Shown here piece by piece: positions 52,983-64,000 of a stretch of DNA of 64,000 nt. The DNA is taken from NCBI GenBank assembly GCA_030295235.1, contig AP026136.1, forward strand, positions 496,001-560,000. The letters are read 5' to 3'. The stretch comes from Fistulifera solaris. Its lineage: Eukaryota > Bacillariophyta > Bacillariophyceae > Naviculales > Stauroneidaceae. How positions within the stretch are numbered: the first letter of the stretch is position 1; each line of letters starts with the position of its first letter. The notes under the pieces are model-generated. The model searched no databases. It saw nothing but the letters and a program-made list of their open reading frames with translations, and was not told where the DNA came from. Position numbers and translations under genes: made by a program.

Positions 52983-55900
52983 TCAATTCGCACGATAGTC
53001 AAGTGTCTTGAGCCCAACGAAAGTTAAAAGACGTGTCGCGACGACCAGTACAATCAGATACAGAATATTCCACGGGATGCTGTCGGTAGACCAATCCGAG
53101 AACGAACTCTGCACCCAACCTTCCGCAGTGCCTACGCAGATCTCTTCTGCGTTTGTGCAACCAGAGAAATAAAGAAGGGGCTTCCGGGCGATGCTTCGAT
53201 TGGGGTGTTGTCATTTTCGTACTGACTCATAAAGATTCCTTCAAATATGTAGTGACCAGGTGTCACCCAATACATGAAAATCCAAAAGATAGGGATCTCA
53301 CTGGGTCTTGTCATTATACCCGAAAACATAGCTGTTGTACTAACAAGTACTCCACCAATAACTTGAGCCGTCTCCGCATCACGCAACAGGCTCACAAACA
53401 TCTGACCCAGAAATGTAAACGAGCAAAAGCCTAGCGTAACAAAGAGATAGAAAAGGAAAAACTTCCCGGCATCGATATCGAACCCCATAATAAAATAAAA
53501 TGGAATGACGTACATGGTAGACGTCAGTAAGACAAATGGGATTTCACAAAAGTGAAGGCCATTGCGACCGCGGATGGACGATACATCCCCGCGGCTTTGT
53601 GACGATAGTACATGTTTCTTTCAAATTCGAACACAGCCAGGACAGTGTTTTGAGCATTGACGCACAGGAAGAGAGTCGCTATAAAGACGGAGTTGACACG
53701 CGAGTTCATATCGCTCTCGCTCTTAGGTACCCTTTGGGATGCGTAGACACTGGCGAACAACATCGCCACCAAAAACGACACCATGACTCTGGTCAAATTA
53801 TACGCCGGCGAGCGGAAGTAAATTCTGAAAGCCCGTTTGAAAACAGCTCTTGCTTGAGTGTCTCTAGATGACGCATATCGTGAAGAATATGTCACCTGGT
53901 TTGCGTCGCTTATCTCGTTAGCGAGCTCTTGAATTCGTTGGAGACATTTTTTGTGTAAATCAGATTGCGCGTAACATCCCGCAAAATCAAATGGCCTCCC
54001 AGCAGTGGCGTGGCTTCCCGCACCGATCGCTGTCAACATCCAGGTTGCAGGGTTTTCACCAGGCTGAATTCGTGGAGTGGCGTCGTATCGTTCAAAATAA
54101 CGAATCAAATTTTCGGAATGTTGGCCAAGGTCCCCATGGAACACAACTTCACCGCCACGCTTTAGCAAAAGAAGACTGTTGAAGTCATTAAAGATTGCAA
54201 CGGAAGGTTGGTGAATTGTTGCGCAGACGGCACGGCCTTCGGACGCAATACGCTTCATGCCCCGCATGACAATTGCGGCCGCACGAGCGTCCTGAAAGAA
54301 GAGGTGTATAAAGTGTGTACCTATTAGATACAATTTAGGAAATACTAAAAAAATTCTGCACGTACCAGTCCACTGGTCGGCTCGTCCAGAAACAAAATAG
54401 ATGGGTTAGCTGCAACTTCCACCGCGATACTCAACCGCTTGCGTTGCTCAAAGGACAATCCTCCCTCTTCGTCTGAACCAACTTGCAAATCTTGCAAATT
54501 CGTCAGTTCCAACATGTAAAGGACCTGGTCAACGAACTTGGGAATCGCCTCTGATGGTGTCGTATTCTCGTCCAACCGCAATTGCGCACTGAACTCTACC
54601 GTCTCTCTGATAGTTAACTGAGGAGACTGTGTATCGAATTGCTCGACATATCCAGTGCACCGTCGAAACGACTTCTCTTCTTGGGGATGCCCGTTCATCA
54701 AAATCTTTCCCGAAACTTCTCCCGTAGACTTACGAAGGGCAAGGACGTCCATGAGAGTCGTCTTACCAGCTCCTGAGGAACCCATCAACTTTGAAGAGAC
54801 GAATATAAATTTAGGATTCAAGTATCATGAGGGCTGGTGGTCTGCAGTGTGCACTTAACAGCCCTGTGCGGGCCTAAACTGCTTCGTGACTTACCGCTGT
54901 CATTTTCCCTGCCTCTATTACGCCATCTACCCCCTTGAGCAACTCCAATTTCTCGTTCGTTATACTGGATTGAACGACATAGTGCACATCTTCAAAAGTC
55001 AGGCTGACACGCGGAAATGGAATCTGAACATTTTCTTGGGGCACCTCCATCTCCTCGTCACCATGGTCTGTCACTAGAGATTGTCCCGTAGCAAACCGGA
55101 CGTTATTGAGAAAGTAGGTCGTTAGTATGACTGCTACCGACGCGCTTCCTATTGCAAAGAGAAGTGCATACCAAGCCCAATCTCTAGTATATGGGTCGCC
55201 ACTTTCATCGGTAAATCCAAATCGTACCAAGGCCATCTGTCCCTCCGTGAAATTAGTCCCAGGAACAATTGAATCATACTTTCCCGAGTCGAATTCGTTG
55301 ACAACAAGCCCTCGGAGGGCCCATGCAGTGAAGTTCAGGTAATACAACCAGATGTAGTAGTTCGGTATGACATCCGGTTGGACAGTGAAGCCCGAGAATA
55401 GAACAAACAAGATCGCTGTTAATGCCATACACGCCTGAGAAGGTGCATGTGAGCGACTGGAGTTACAAGACATTCCAAGGGCTCGCTGCCGACAGCTCGA
55501 CACTCACCTGAGCAACTGTCAGTGTTTGTACACCAGCAGAAAAGAATCCGAAGAACAATCCACTCGTCAAGCTCATTGTAAACAGTAAAAGCCAAAACAA
55601 GAAAAAGTTTCCGATCGTTGCTCCATCATTGTGCGCTAATCCAGCCAAGAAATAAACAGCCGTTCCGTAGATGGTTGCGTCCATCAACGCATTGGGAATT
55701 GAAGCTAGACTGCGTCCAGCAATATAACACCAAGTAGGAAAGAAATTAGCGTCTTGCTGCTTGTAGAAGATGCTCCTGGCTGGAAACTGTTTTATCACTG
55801 AGGTCATACCACCGACAATAACGAAGAAGACGCTTTGGAATAGAACGCCCACCACACTCTGAATGTCGCTCAACTGAAAGTAAAGTGTCCCAACGATGGT

Positions 55901-57497
55901 CCCCATGATAACAGTCTGCATAATCTTGGCCTTGATTTGATACTTGTCCCTCCACCACAAAGTGAATTCGCGGTCTATCAACAACTGGAGAGACTGAAAC
56001 GAAGTACTTCGGTAGCGTATGGTTGCCATGGTTTGGACAACCGGAGGCGTTTCGTGCTGTTGCTCAATCTTTTCGAGGATCGCTTTACCCATTTCACTGG
56101 AGTAGAACTTTTCGTGGAATTGTTGAGTCGTTAAATGTTTCTGATTTGGATCCTTCAGGTACATCGATCCATCTTTCGGAAGAGCCTGCAGCCAGTCTGC
56201 CGCATCCATTCGCTCAGGAATTTCGTAACCCAACTCTTCGAAATAAGGAATAGCGCGGTCGACCGGGCCGCAATAAATAATTTGACCTTCACTGAGCAAA
56301 ATGAGCTCATCGAAATTAGCGACAGTTTCCGGTGGTGGCTGCAATAAACTCACAATTCTCACACTGGACGTCACGCGGCTGGCAGCCGCCATGTCGCGAG
56401 TAATATCGTATGTTGTGGCCGCATCCAACCCAGTACTGATTTCATCCATGCAGCACACAGGGGTGGATAGCACCATCATTTCGGCGACAGTAACACGCTT
56501 CCTTTCGCCACCACTCACACCTCGCACTTTTTGGGAGTCTCCGACAAACGTGTCTTTGACCCGGGCGAGACCCAGCAGCTCCAGGACACGCTTCACGACA
56601 AAGAAATCTTTGTCCATTTGAGCCACCATCGCTTCGACATCGGCTCCTTCGCCAAACAGTTCTCTGTGATGAGTACCACCGGAACGACACAGCCAGGCAA
56701 ACTTGCAGGTCTCTTCGACAGTCAAAAAGGGATGCAAACGATCAATTTGATCAATGTAACCCACCAAGTTCGTCCACACAATATCTTTCGTAGGCTCGAT
56801 ACCGCACACGCTCACTTTTCCTCCAAATTCATGATTCTTGGACAGATGCAAGCCCTGTGAGATCATCTTGAGCAACGTGCTTTTTCCACTGCCCGGAGAA
56901 CCGAGCACCAAGTACAGCTTTCCGGCTTCCAAATAAAGATGCGCATTTTGAAAAATGGTCTTTTCAACCTTTTTTGGTACGGTTGCCACGCAACCATTGC
57001 AAAATCTTGTTGAGCGGAGATTCGGTGCCGACCGTGCGGATCTTCTGCTTGGCGCGGCGGTGCCCGCTGTTGTCAATCTCTTCCGACGACGCTGCCTTCG
57101 AAACGAAATTGGTTACCTTGTATTTTCCATTTTTGAGTACAACGTTGTATTCCGGTTGCGTTGCCTTGAGTTTGGCCAATAACTCACGAATCTCACTAGC
57201 AATAGCGACGTCTTCTTTCAATAATTCGAGTTGCAACTTTTCGTGGTTGGCCGCCATCGCATCGGCTTGTCCGGACATGCGACGACAAACGGACGGATCC
57301 AACAATGTGTCTTTCAAACGCTCCGGAACTTCCACATTGTTGCTGCGAGTGTTTCGTGTGAGATGTGATGCATGTAAAAACAGACCCCGGTTCCTTCCTT
57401 CCCTTTTTTTGACTTACGAGGCACACAAATCCAGCAATTCCTGGATGCCGAGCCGGAGACGCTCAATACGACCCGCCGCTTCATCTTCCTCACTCAT
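52983..57497 (-). CDS. Full-size ABCG (PDR-type) ABC transporter
   Basis: Half-repeat architecture NBD1-TMD1-NBD2-TMD2, about 1,370 residues. ATG 57497 (MSEEDEAAGRIERLRLG). NBD1: Walker A GSPGSGKSTLL, signature VSGGERKRVT, Walker B CCMDEISTGLD. TMD1 around YFQLSDIQSVVGVLFQSVFF and FLFWLLLFTMSLTSGLFFG. NBD2: Walker A GSSGAGKTTLM, signature LSFEQRKRLSI, Walker B ILFLDEPTSGLD. TMD2 around LLTSTMYVIPFYFIMGF, ending FVGLKTLDYRAN before TGA 52983-52985. Introns (minus): 57343-57417, 55435-55507, 54789-54894 and 54292-54365, all GT-AG. Frame slips lie at A6 near 56980, near 53520 and near 53145. PDR-type ABCGs export amphipathic drugs, lipids or hormones at the plasma membrane; NBD-first order matches family G. 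Substrate unknown. Confidence 0.93.
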
Positions 57498-58212
57498 CTT
57501 GTTCGCGATCACTCCCACCCTTCTAAAAGGTTTTTTTAAAAACCTATTAGAAGCAAGAGATGATGAAATAATAAAGGCAACCAAATCAAGGTGAGGAATG
57601 GGGTTCGGGTTGGCAGAGTTTCGGAAAAGATACGGTTTTTTGAGAACGACACGCGTTTTATCTCGCGTCTGTAAATAATGACCGTGACTGAAGGACGGAT
57701 CGGATCGAGGTGGAGTGAAGTCTGTCAGTCGACTCCGAAGAATGCGCATGTTCTTGGTTCTTGCGCGTAGGGTCATAATGCCACCTTCGCTCCCGTAACT
57801 CAGTGTAGAAGAGTACACAGTCATACGTCACACTGCAATTGGCAATTGGCACCTTCAACGCAGAAGGCGCATCAATTGCCTTGTACATTGTAGACCTATT
57901 GTTCCTTAGAAATCAGTAAAAAATTTTTAAACACTATCGAGGATACAATGGATTCAAAAGGGAGTGCCGGGTGGCGGAGTGGACGTCGGACCACCCTGCC
58001 GAACAACTTTGGGAACAAAAGGAACTCAAGCCATCAAAAAAAAAAACATCACTCCCTTTCTTTCGCGTTGATCGTCGTTTTTGCCATTTCCCGACTTTCA
58101 GAGCATAAAAAATAAAACACACACGAAAGATTCTTGACAACGTCTGAAATCGCATTGAACAAATCAGTTGACAGAACCAGACATTTTCGAAATACTTCAG
58201 TCAAGAGAAGAA
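57498..58212. other. Intergenic, divergent promoter
   Basis: 715 bp between ABCG and the first GLTP gene. A short inverted repeat, AACCTTTT-type around 57525-57545 (AAAGGTTTTT, then AAAAACCT), could form a hairpin in the ABCG leader. Several minus-strand frames (57414-57824, 57658-57888, 57934-58155) lack recognisable content. Confidence 0.5.
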
Positions 58213-60534
58213 ATGACAACTCGAGCAATAAATACAGACGACGATCAGGAAAATGCTACGCACCAACACGATAGCCGTTCCACGTCTACAATGAGAAAAA
58301 CGTTTTCAGTCGACTTTACACGGCTGCGACGGCCCGCGCCGCTTCATTCGCGTACCGGAGATAAACATATGGCTTCTCAATTCAGTCTCCGTGCTGCCAG
58401 AGGTAGCTTTAGTTCCGGGTAAGTGCACCCATCCCATGGTCGATGATGTCAAAAGCCGTAGATGTTGCCAAACGTTGTCGACATAACCTCATCCATAATG
58501 TGAGAAAATTGTGACGTGTTGTTTCGGCTTCCACCCGTTTTCTCCCTCTCTCTCTCTCACCATCAAGGATGACGCGGAGAAGAAATGGTGTCATCACACT
58601 CTTCTCGATGATTCGATGTTTTTTCTCCCTCCATACCTGGTACACATGCCAACCCAGCGTGTTCCGATGAATCACATGGTGTCGAAAATGTACCGCTGTT
58701 TTCATTTCGTTCACATGAGCCGCTCCTTTATCATCTGACACCATTCTATTTTTACATTTGTTCATTATTGCTGTGCAGAATGTTTCAACTCGAAGAAAAC
58801 TCACTCGACGAGCCTTCCTTACATAAACCACTTTCCGAGTTGGATCCATTGTGTCAGATTTCACCGAGAACGGTGGCGACCTCTAGGCGTACTTCCACTT
58901 CGTGGGAAAATATACCGCCATCGAATACGAGTGAAACTTTGCTATGGGGAGATGTTTTGCGACGTGCTGCACCGAAAATATCCGTTTTTCTCCTGCTGCT
59001 GGGTAGTTTGACATCCCAATGGGAAATGAGTCCAACTGGTGTAGCGTCGCGAGGATCCTCGATCAGCCTGGGGTCTGCTGCTATCTCCTCCGTGACGGAT
59101 ATTTTGTCGCCCATTTTACCCTTTGCGGGTGGACTGGATCTGAGACGAGAAGACTATCAGTTTTGGTCGACTGGTAACTGGTGGGAGCGCTTACAAGATG
59201 TTGTAGAGCAAGTGAAGGACGCTTTTGAATCAGCGAACGGAGACTTGGCTGGTGACGCGACTAGAGATATCAGGCAAAAAGTAAAAGACCTCAGTTCGAA
59301 GAAAACAACGCAGTACAACACTGTGATATCATCACCGACGATGTTTGTAAGCTTGGATATGATCAGCCAGTTGACTTTGGGAGAAGTAGCACAAACATTC
59401 AAGTTTGCTGTGGAAAGCAGCCAGTCCAGTTTCTCGGAACAGCATTTCATGAGCGGTCTGTCTGCGCGCTTGAAACCCGTCATTGTATCCATGCAAAGCG
59501 CCGTTGCGAAGTCCAGGATGGGTGCCAGCAGTAGGATCCTATCTGTTGGTGGTAACAACGGCCAGGTAGATGCTCTCAAGTTTGCAGCAGCTATGCGCAT
59601 TTTTGCGGAATGGCGGCTGTTACGGCAAGTTCCTGAAGGGTACAAGGGTTACGCGGTCGGGATGAGTCTGGGACACAAAGACGTCGTACAGAATGTCGCC
59701 AAAATCGAACTGGCTTCTCAACAATGGCTTGACTATCAAGAAGGACTGCGCATGCTGGAAGGGACAGCCTCCTGTTCCTGCGGTGACGGCGAAGATCTTT
59801 CCAGTCCAACTTTATTCGACCTATTGAACTTTGAAGTTGAACTCGATATTCATCCTGCCCTTCCACGATTGAAAGAGAAGTCTGCGGCCATGGGCTTGCT
59901 GTGGGTGAAGCGTCAGCTGTTGTATCAGTCAAGTATTTTTGAGAATATTGTCCAAGTGCCATCGCGTTACGAGTCTGCAAAAGATGCCGTGGATGCTGCT
60001 TACACTCGTGTCTACGGCAAATACCACGGATGGGCTGTTCAGAAGATTTTTAAGTATTCATTCCAAGCAGCCCCCGAAACGGAAAAGATTTTCCGACACA
60101 TGAATCCCAGTAGGTTGAACGAAGCAAAAGCCGAGGCTTTTCGAACATTTCGAACGACTGACATGAATAACAACTCCGAAGATGATGTCGATTTGCAACA
60201 CGAGGATGAAGTGTCTGACAACCCGTTTGTCGCGTTTTTTGATCACATTGGTGGAGAATGGGACAAGTTCGCGAACCATGTTGCGGGAGAATGGGACAAA
60301 TTTGCTCACCATGTTGTCGAAATCTTTGATAACAAATCGAGCAACGGTAATGATACGGAGGGACAAGTTGATGGCTCCGCGCTGAGTGAAGAAATGGAGA
60401 CATTTGTGACCGAGTTGATGATCCAAGACGCCGGCGCCCAGATTGCGTCGTTTTTGACGATTGTCAACCCCTTACTGACGGACTTGGAGCTCCTTTTCGA
60501 CAAGCTCAACATGGATGACCCTACAAAAGTCTAA
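58213..60534 (+). CDS. Glycolipid-transfer-protein (GLTP) domain protein, upstream paralogue
   Basis: 653 residues from two exons: 58213-58418 and 58779-60534, joined across a 360-bp intron (GTAAGT...GTGCAG), the longest here. N-terminus basic and Ser/Thr-rich; then a hydrophobic segment (KISVFLLLLGSLTSQW) that may anchor the protein. The GLTP fold spans about 59565-60530: RIFAEWRLLRQVPEGYKGYA, then KDVVQNVAKIE (Asp 59680, Asn 59692, Lys 59701), LPRLKEKSAAMGLLWVKRQL (Trp 59902), YGKYHGWAVQKIFKYSFQAA (His 60025) and a C-terminal TDLELLFDKLNMDDPTKV. These are the D-x3-N-x2-K, Trp and His residues of the sphingoid-lipid headgroup site. An acidic insertion with GEWDKFA repeated twice sits before the last helix. 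GLTPs carry glycosphingolipids or ceramide-1-phosphate between membranes; the ligand is inferred. Confidence 0.87.
60250..60318 (+). repeat. Short in-frame repeat GEWDKFA-HV
   Basis: Two consecutive 11-residue units (GEWDKFANHVA, GEWDKFAHHVV) in the acidic insertion of the upstream GLTP protein, with similar DNA (GGAGAATGGGACAA twice). Absent from the downstream paralogue, so acquired after the gene duplication. Confidence 0.85.
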
Positions 60535-61375
60535 TAACTGTATACATTGAAGACTCGGGTTTCAAGGCTATTTATATTATTAATAACAACATTACACAAA
60601 ACACAAATCTAGCTTAGACATTCGAAAGTCTATATTGCACCGAGGGATTGGCTCACAAGTATGGCGAAGCTCGTTGCAGAAGTGTGTGATTCGCCCTTCC
60701 GAAAAACGGCGTTCGACATACATGTCAAAAGTAAGATATATTCTGGGCTAGCATCGGAACTAACGGAGTTCATCACCGTTATTGAGGCTAAGCTTTGCTG
60801 AATCTATAGATACACCTTGACCCTCGGGATTTGATGATGTGGTTGACGACGAACGACGGACTGATGTCTGGGTGTCAGAAATTAATCGGCACTCGAAAGA
60901 ACTCTCGCTCACCGCTGTAGGAGCGAAGTGTAGTCGTTTCATGTGTTCAGGTACATTATCGAATGCCGCGGACATTCGTTATTCAACCCAAAGTACTCTT
61001 GGTCAGAGTCTTTGCAATTGCGTCAGATCACATGAAATCTCGAACCGCGACAGCATCTTCCACATCAACCATCAACCAGCTTTTACCGGCTAGGTCTCAA
61101 AATGCTGCTGCAATATTCCATGCAAACCAAGTTTATTTGAAGTGCCTAACAACCTACTTCATCATCGAGGTCTCGCCTAAGTGCTTATTGTAGCTGCAGA
61201 GATGTGTATATCAATCAATAACCTCGGGAGCGATTGCCAACTGCGGAATACGACACAACAAAATGCGTGCCCCACGCGTTCTCGTGAAAGTATTTCCGTC
61301 AAGTCCTTACCAACCGCGGTCGTGAAATTGCCTTGGCGATACTTTCTTTGGCCCTTTTGCAAATAACGTAGAAGA
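60535..61375. other. Intergenic between tandem GLTP paralogues
   Basis: 841 bp. Only unsupported short frames (such as 60839-61093 plus, 60760-60975 minus). No readable remnant of a third GLTP copy was found. Confidence 0.5.
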
Positions 61376-62861
61376 ATGGCTTCTGCTCAAGGAGGATCAG
61401 AGACGAAAAATTTCGCCGTCGCTGGTGATTGCTTTGATCATAATTTTAGCGGTCAAGATAAAGGTTGTTCGAACTTGGATGAATCAAGTATCCAAGACAA
61501 CGACATCGGCACTTTCCAGTGTCACTTCATTAGAGACTTTGTCAAGGATCCGAAGTTCCGTTAATCGATCGATGAATTCTTCTTCGATGCGTCTTTTTAC
61601 ACTGGCATCAAAATGTTCGCCCTTCCATGCGAATGATCGTAAACATTGCCTGTCTACCGGCGATTGCTTTCTTTCACATGATGATACCGGAAAGCTTTTG
61701 TTATCAGATATCAAAGAAGTGTTTTCATTCTCAGCAATGCTGAATCAAGCCAAGACTGAAAAAAGCTCGCCCGGGCGTCGTGCGTGCTTACAAAAGGCCC
61801 TCGACTCGGTGGAGGCCGCCATCGCATTTTCCCGAGGACCGAATGCGAGAACAGTGCTTCTGAAAAACGATAGAAACACTCTTACATTCGGTGATATGGA
61901 TGCTCTAGCTTTTATTGCGGCATGTCGGATATTTGCGGAATGGAGGAGCATTCGTTTAGTACCCGACGGATACCCACGATACGCAATGGGGATGGGCGTG
62001 GCGCGCCGTGATTTGCTGCAAAACTTGGGAAAGGTAGAAAAAGCAATTCACGATTACATGGAGAAAAACTCGAGCTCAGATGATGTCGGTAGAACACCGA
62101 CCTTGCGCCAGCTTATGCGCCACGAGATTTGTCGGAATATGCACCCTAATCTTCCGCGTCTCACCGACCGATCCGGAGCCAACGGGCTTTTATGGACCAT
62201 TCGACAAGTTAGATACCAGACTTTGATTTTCTCTAATCTACGACAGACTCCTTTTCTATTTCCGGACTCCAAAGCCGCAAATCAAGCAGCTTATCATGCC
62301 ACCTACGACAAGTACCACGGCTTTTTCACACGCCAAGTCTTTCAAGCCACCTTCGATGTGGCTCCACATGCAGACATTGTCATGGAGCATATGAATGTAA
62401 GCGCTCCAGAAGATCTTTTCTGTGTGGAAAGTGCTACCCAAGCAGAATCGATGGAAGCCGAATCTATCAATGAGAATGGCAACGAACCCGACGATACATG
62501 GATCCATCTAGATCTCGAACTGACAGAGCGCCAACCCAACACGGACGATGATTTAGAGCCACATCGTATTGTGGACGTGCCGAAAAGGGTGAAGCCTCAG
62601 CACCCTTTGGAGTGCTTCGGACATCATTTACAAGTTGAGTGGAATCGAATGATCAGCCAATGTGCAGGAATGACGGAGCAACCTATCCCGAATGACTCAC
62701 TTCATGCGTCGGTAATTGTCGATGCACCACTGCGACGAGAAGCTTCATTCAAGCTGGCGGATGTGCAATTTTGTTCATTTATCGACTTCATGCAGCCCCT
62801 CCTCCATGATTTAGAGAACATGATGGAGGAATTGAATATGAACGACCCGAGTCGAGTCTAA
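61376..62861 (+). CDS. Glycolipid-transfer-protein (GLTP) domain protein, downstream paralogue
   Basis: About 495 residues from ATG 61376 (MASAQGGSETK). A frame slip in the A5 run near 61408 leads into ISPSLVIALIIILAVKIKVV, a strong membrane anchor near the N-terminus. A Ser/Arg-rich linker precedes the GLTP fold: ALAFIAACRIFAEWRSIRLV, RRDLLQNLGKVEKAI (Asp 62010, Asn 62022, Lys 62031), RLTDRSGANGLLWTIRQVRY, AAYHATYDKYHGFFTRQVFQ and a C-terminal LLHDLENMMEELNMNDPSRV. It aligns over the whole fold with the upstream gene, including the same lipid-binding residues, so the two are tandem duplicates. It has an acidic insertion too, but without the GEWDKFA units. No intron. Location at ER or Golgi membranes is inferred from the anchor. 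Confidence 0.87.
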
Positions 62862-62967
62862 ATGGTACATCATACCATAAACATGATCCCTAGACATACA
62901 CAAGAATAAAAAAAGTGTATAAAGAATAAGTCTATTGCGTATTTTTGCGCAGAGCATTTCACACAGC

Positions 62968-64000
62968 CTAAGCTTCTTGACTTTTTCGTTTTTGACGGTC
63001 CATCATCACTTGCTGCCATTTTTCCATTTTCCGCATTTGATGTTCTTCTTTTTCTCTGGCACGACGTTGCATCCATCCCACCAACCCGTTGGATTCGACT
63101 TCGTCCGGTGCCTTTCCGGCAATATCCTTGGCCGTCAATTGCACGGGACGCGTGGTCGTGATGGTACTGCTGACAGCGTCGGCCGGCAATTCCGGTGCCG
63201 GCAACGCATTCCGGGGTACCAGACCTCCCAGCCCGCGACTGGATTGTTGCAGACGATCGTAGCGAATCAAGTTGATGCGTCGTTCGATCTCATCGGCAAT
63301 CTGATCGGAATCCATTCCGTGATATTGTCGCAGGAGCGTAGGAATGTCACCGTAATTTTCCCGCGCAATTTCAATCAAAGGGTGTAATGCGTTCTAACGC
63401 ATTGTCGGTTCGATCGGAGGGATCCGTGTAGGGTTTGATGGGAATGACATTGTAGGGATGGAATTGGACTTCTTCGGGATCATCATCCAGGACAACAATG
63501 CGATTGACGTTCCGATTCAATCGATCCAAGTCTTTGATGTAAACACCATTTTTGTAGACCGTAGCATCTCGATAGAGCCGATGCATGATACAGCCTTCTT
63601 TATCTAACGATGTAACGACCGGATCGGCCATGCCGTCGATACTGGGCGAAAAGAGGACAATCTCGTAATACATGGCCATTGTTCTTAAAAACTGATCGAC
63701 TCCGGGTCGTTTTGCATGACGATACCCGTATTTACGATCCCACGTAGAACTGACCAAGGTATTGTCGAGATCAATCACCAGTGTGTGCGGGACGGGAATA
63801 TCGTGTGGCACATTCGGCATCTGAAGAGCGAGTGTGAGGTATCCATTTGCTAAAGAAAACAAAGCTGCCGTTAGCAGCCTTTCCGGCTGGCATATTCAAT
63901 CACGAAAGACTTACTTGTGACCAGTCGGGCAATAACTTGTCGTATTGTGGGACCGCCATTTCTTCAAATTTGTTACGGATCCAACCGGCCAACCCTATCG
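62968..64000 (-). CDS. TIM50: Mitochondrial import translocase subunit TIM50 (5' end outside window)
   Basis: Presequence receptor of the TIM23 complex in the inner membrane, with an FCP1/NIF (HAD-like) intermembrane-space domain. Visible: an upstream exon 63915-64000 (FEEMAVPQYDKLLPDWSQ), intron 63821-63914 (GTAAGT...CTCTTCAG), then MPNVPHDIPVPHTLVIDLDN (DxDxT-type), YGYRHAKRPGVDQFLRTMAM, YYEIVLFSPSIDGMADPVV, ATVYKNGVYIKDLDRLNRNV and RIVVLDDDPEEVQFHPYN. A frame slip in T3 near 63381 leads to LIEIARENYGDIPTLLRQYH. A long charged C-terminus (RRAREKEEHQMRKMEKWQQV) extends past most TIM50s. The mitochondrial presequence and membrane anchor lie beyond the window edge. Confidence 0.92.

Noticed and set aside
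57525-57545. AAAGGTTTTT / AAAAACCT inverted repeat as a terminator
   Set aside because: It is upstream of the ABCG start, on the wrong side for a terminator, and is only a short AT-rich pairing.
58409-58864. 151-codon minus-strand frame
   Set aside because: It lies mostly inside the 360-bp intron of the upstream GLTP gene, with no recognisable domain.
1-64000. tRNA, rRNA, CRISPR array, operon or horizontally acquired defence island
   Set aside because: No T-loop plus acceptor-stem pairing, no rRNA sequence, no direct-repeat/spacer array and no prokaryote-like gene cluster seen; the window is ordinary eukaryotic nuclear DNA.

Overview
The window looks like nuclear DNA of a pennate diatom, most plausibly Phaeodactylum tricornutum or a close relative. 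Genes are dense and lie on both strands. Introns are few and short (mostly 60-110 bp, GTAAGT/GTGAGT to CAG/TAG). Intergenic spaces are usually 50-900 bp. Two predicted plastid proteins carry a signal peptide that ends in a Phe-start (ASAF-like) site, as in organisms with secondary plastids. There is also a Ty1/copia element of the type known from diatoms (CoDi-like). The species call is inference. Nearly all genes are conserved eukaryotic housekeeping genes.

Layout. 0-10 kb: a partial cystinosin-like transporter; a PH-domain/PP2C phosphatase carrying three DDX3/Ded1-like YVPPHLR motifs; TBP; COX17; an LRR protein; a plastid fibrillin; and NDUFAF3. 10-24 kb: a hemerythrin-domain protein, two unrecognised proteins, a RING-type protein, MSH6, and SF3B3 convergent with MSH6. 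24-34.7 kb: TRAPPC13, an Lsi2-like ArsB/NhaD transporter, the LCB2 subunit of serine palmitoyltransferase, a BSD-domain protein and a CCT-domain protein. 34.8-41.0 kb: one copia LTR retroelement with 380-bp LTRs and a 5-bp target duplication; it is recent but broken. 41-52.7 kb: an Sgf11-like SAGA zinc-finger protein, an RNF216-like RBR E3 ligase with SUMO-interacting-type motifs, EMC1, a JmjC-type oxygenase, a plastid-targeted NT5DC-type nucleotidase and a trypsin-fold protein with a non-catalytic triad. 52.9-64 kb: a full-size PDR-type ABCG transporter, two tandem glycolipid-transfer-protein (GLTP) paralogues with hydrophobic N-terminal segments, and the 5' part of TIM50.

Many genes change reading frame by one base, often at homopolymer runs (A4-A7, T3-T5, G4-G6, C5), while the protein stays fully conserved on both sides. 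It happens in essential single-copy genes (TBP, SF3B3, MSH6, EMC1, TIM50), so I read most of these as consensus indel errors in the assembly, not as pseudogenes. CDS entries therefore span the whole gene, and 'frame slip' marks such places.

Themes: the lipid genes (LCB2, two GLTPs, ABCG, Lsi2-like permease) and the organelle-biogenesis genes (COX17, NDUFAF3, TIM50, EMC1) are scattered and not in operons. The most unusual items are the phosphatase with repeated eIF4E-binding-like motifs, the tandem membrane-anchored GLTPs, the SIM-bearing RBR ligase and the pseudoprotease.
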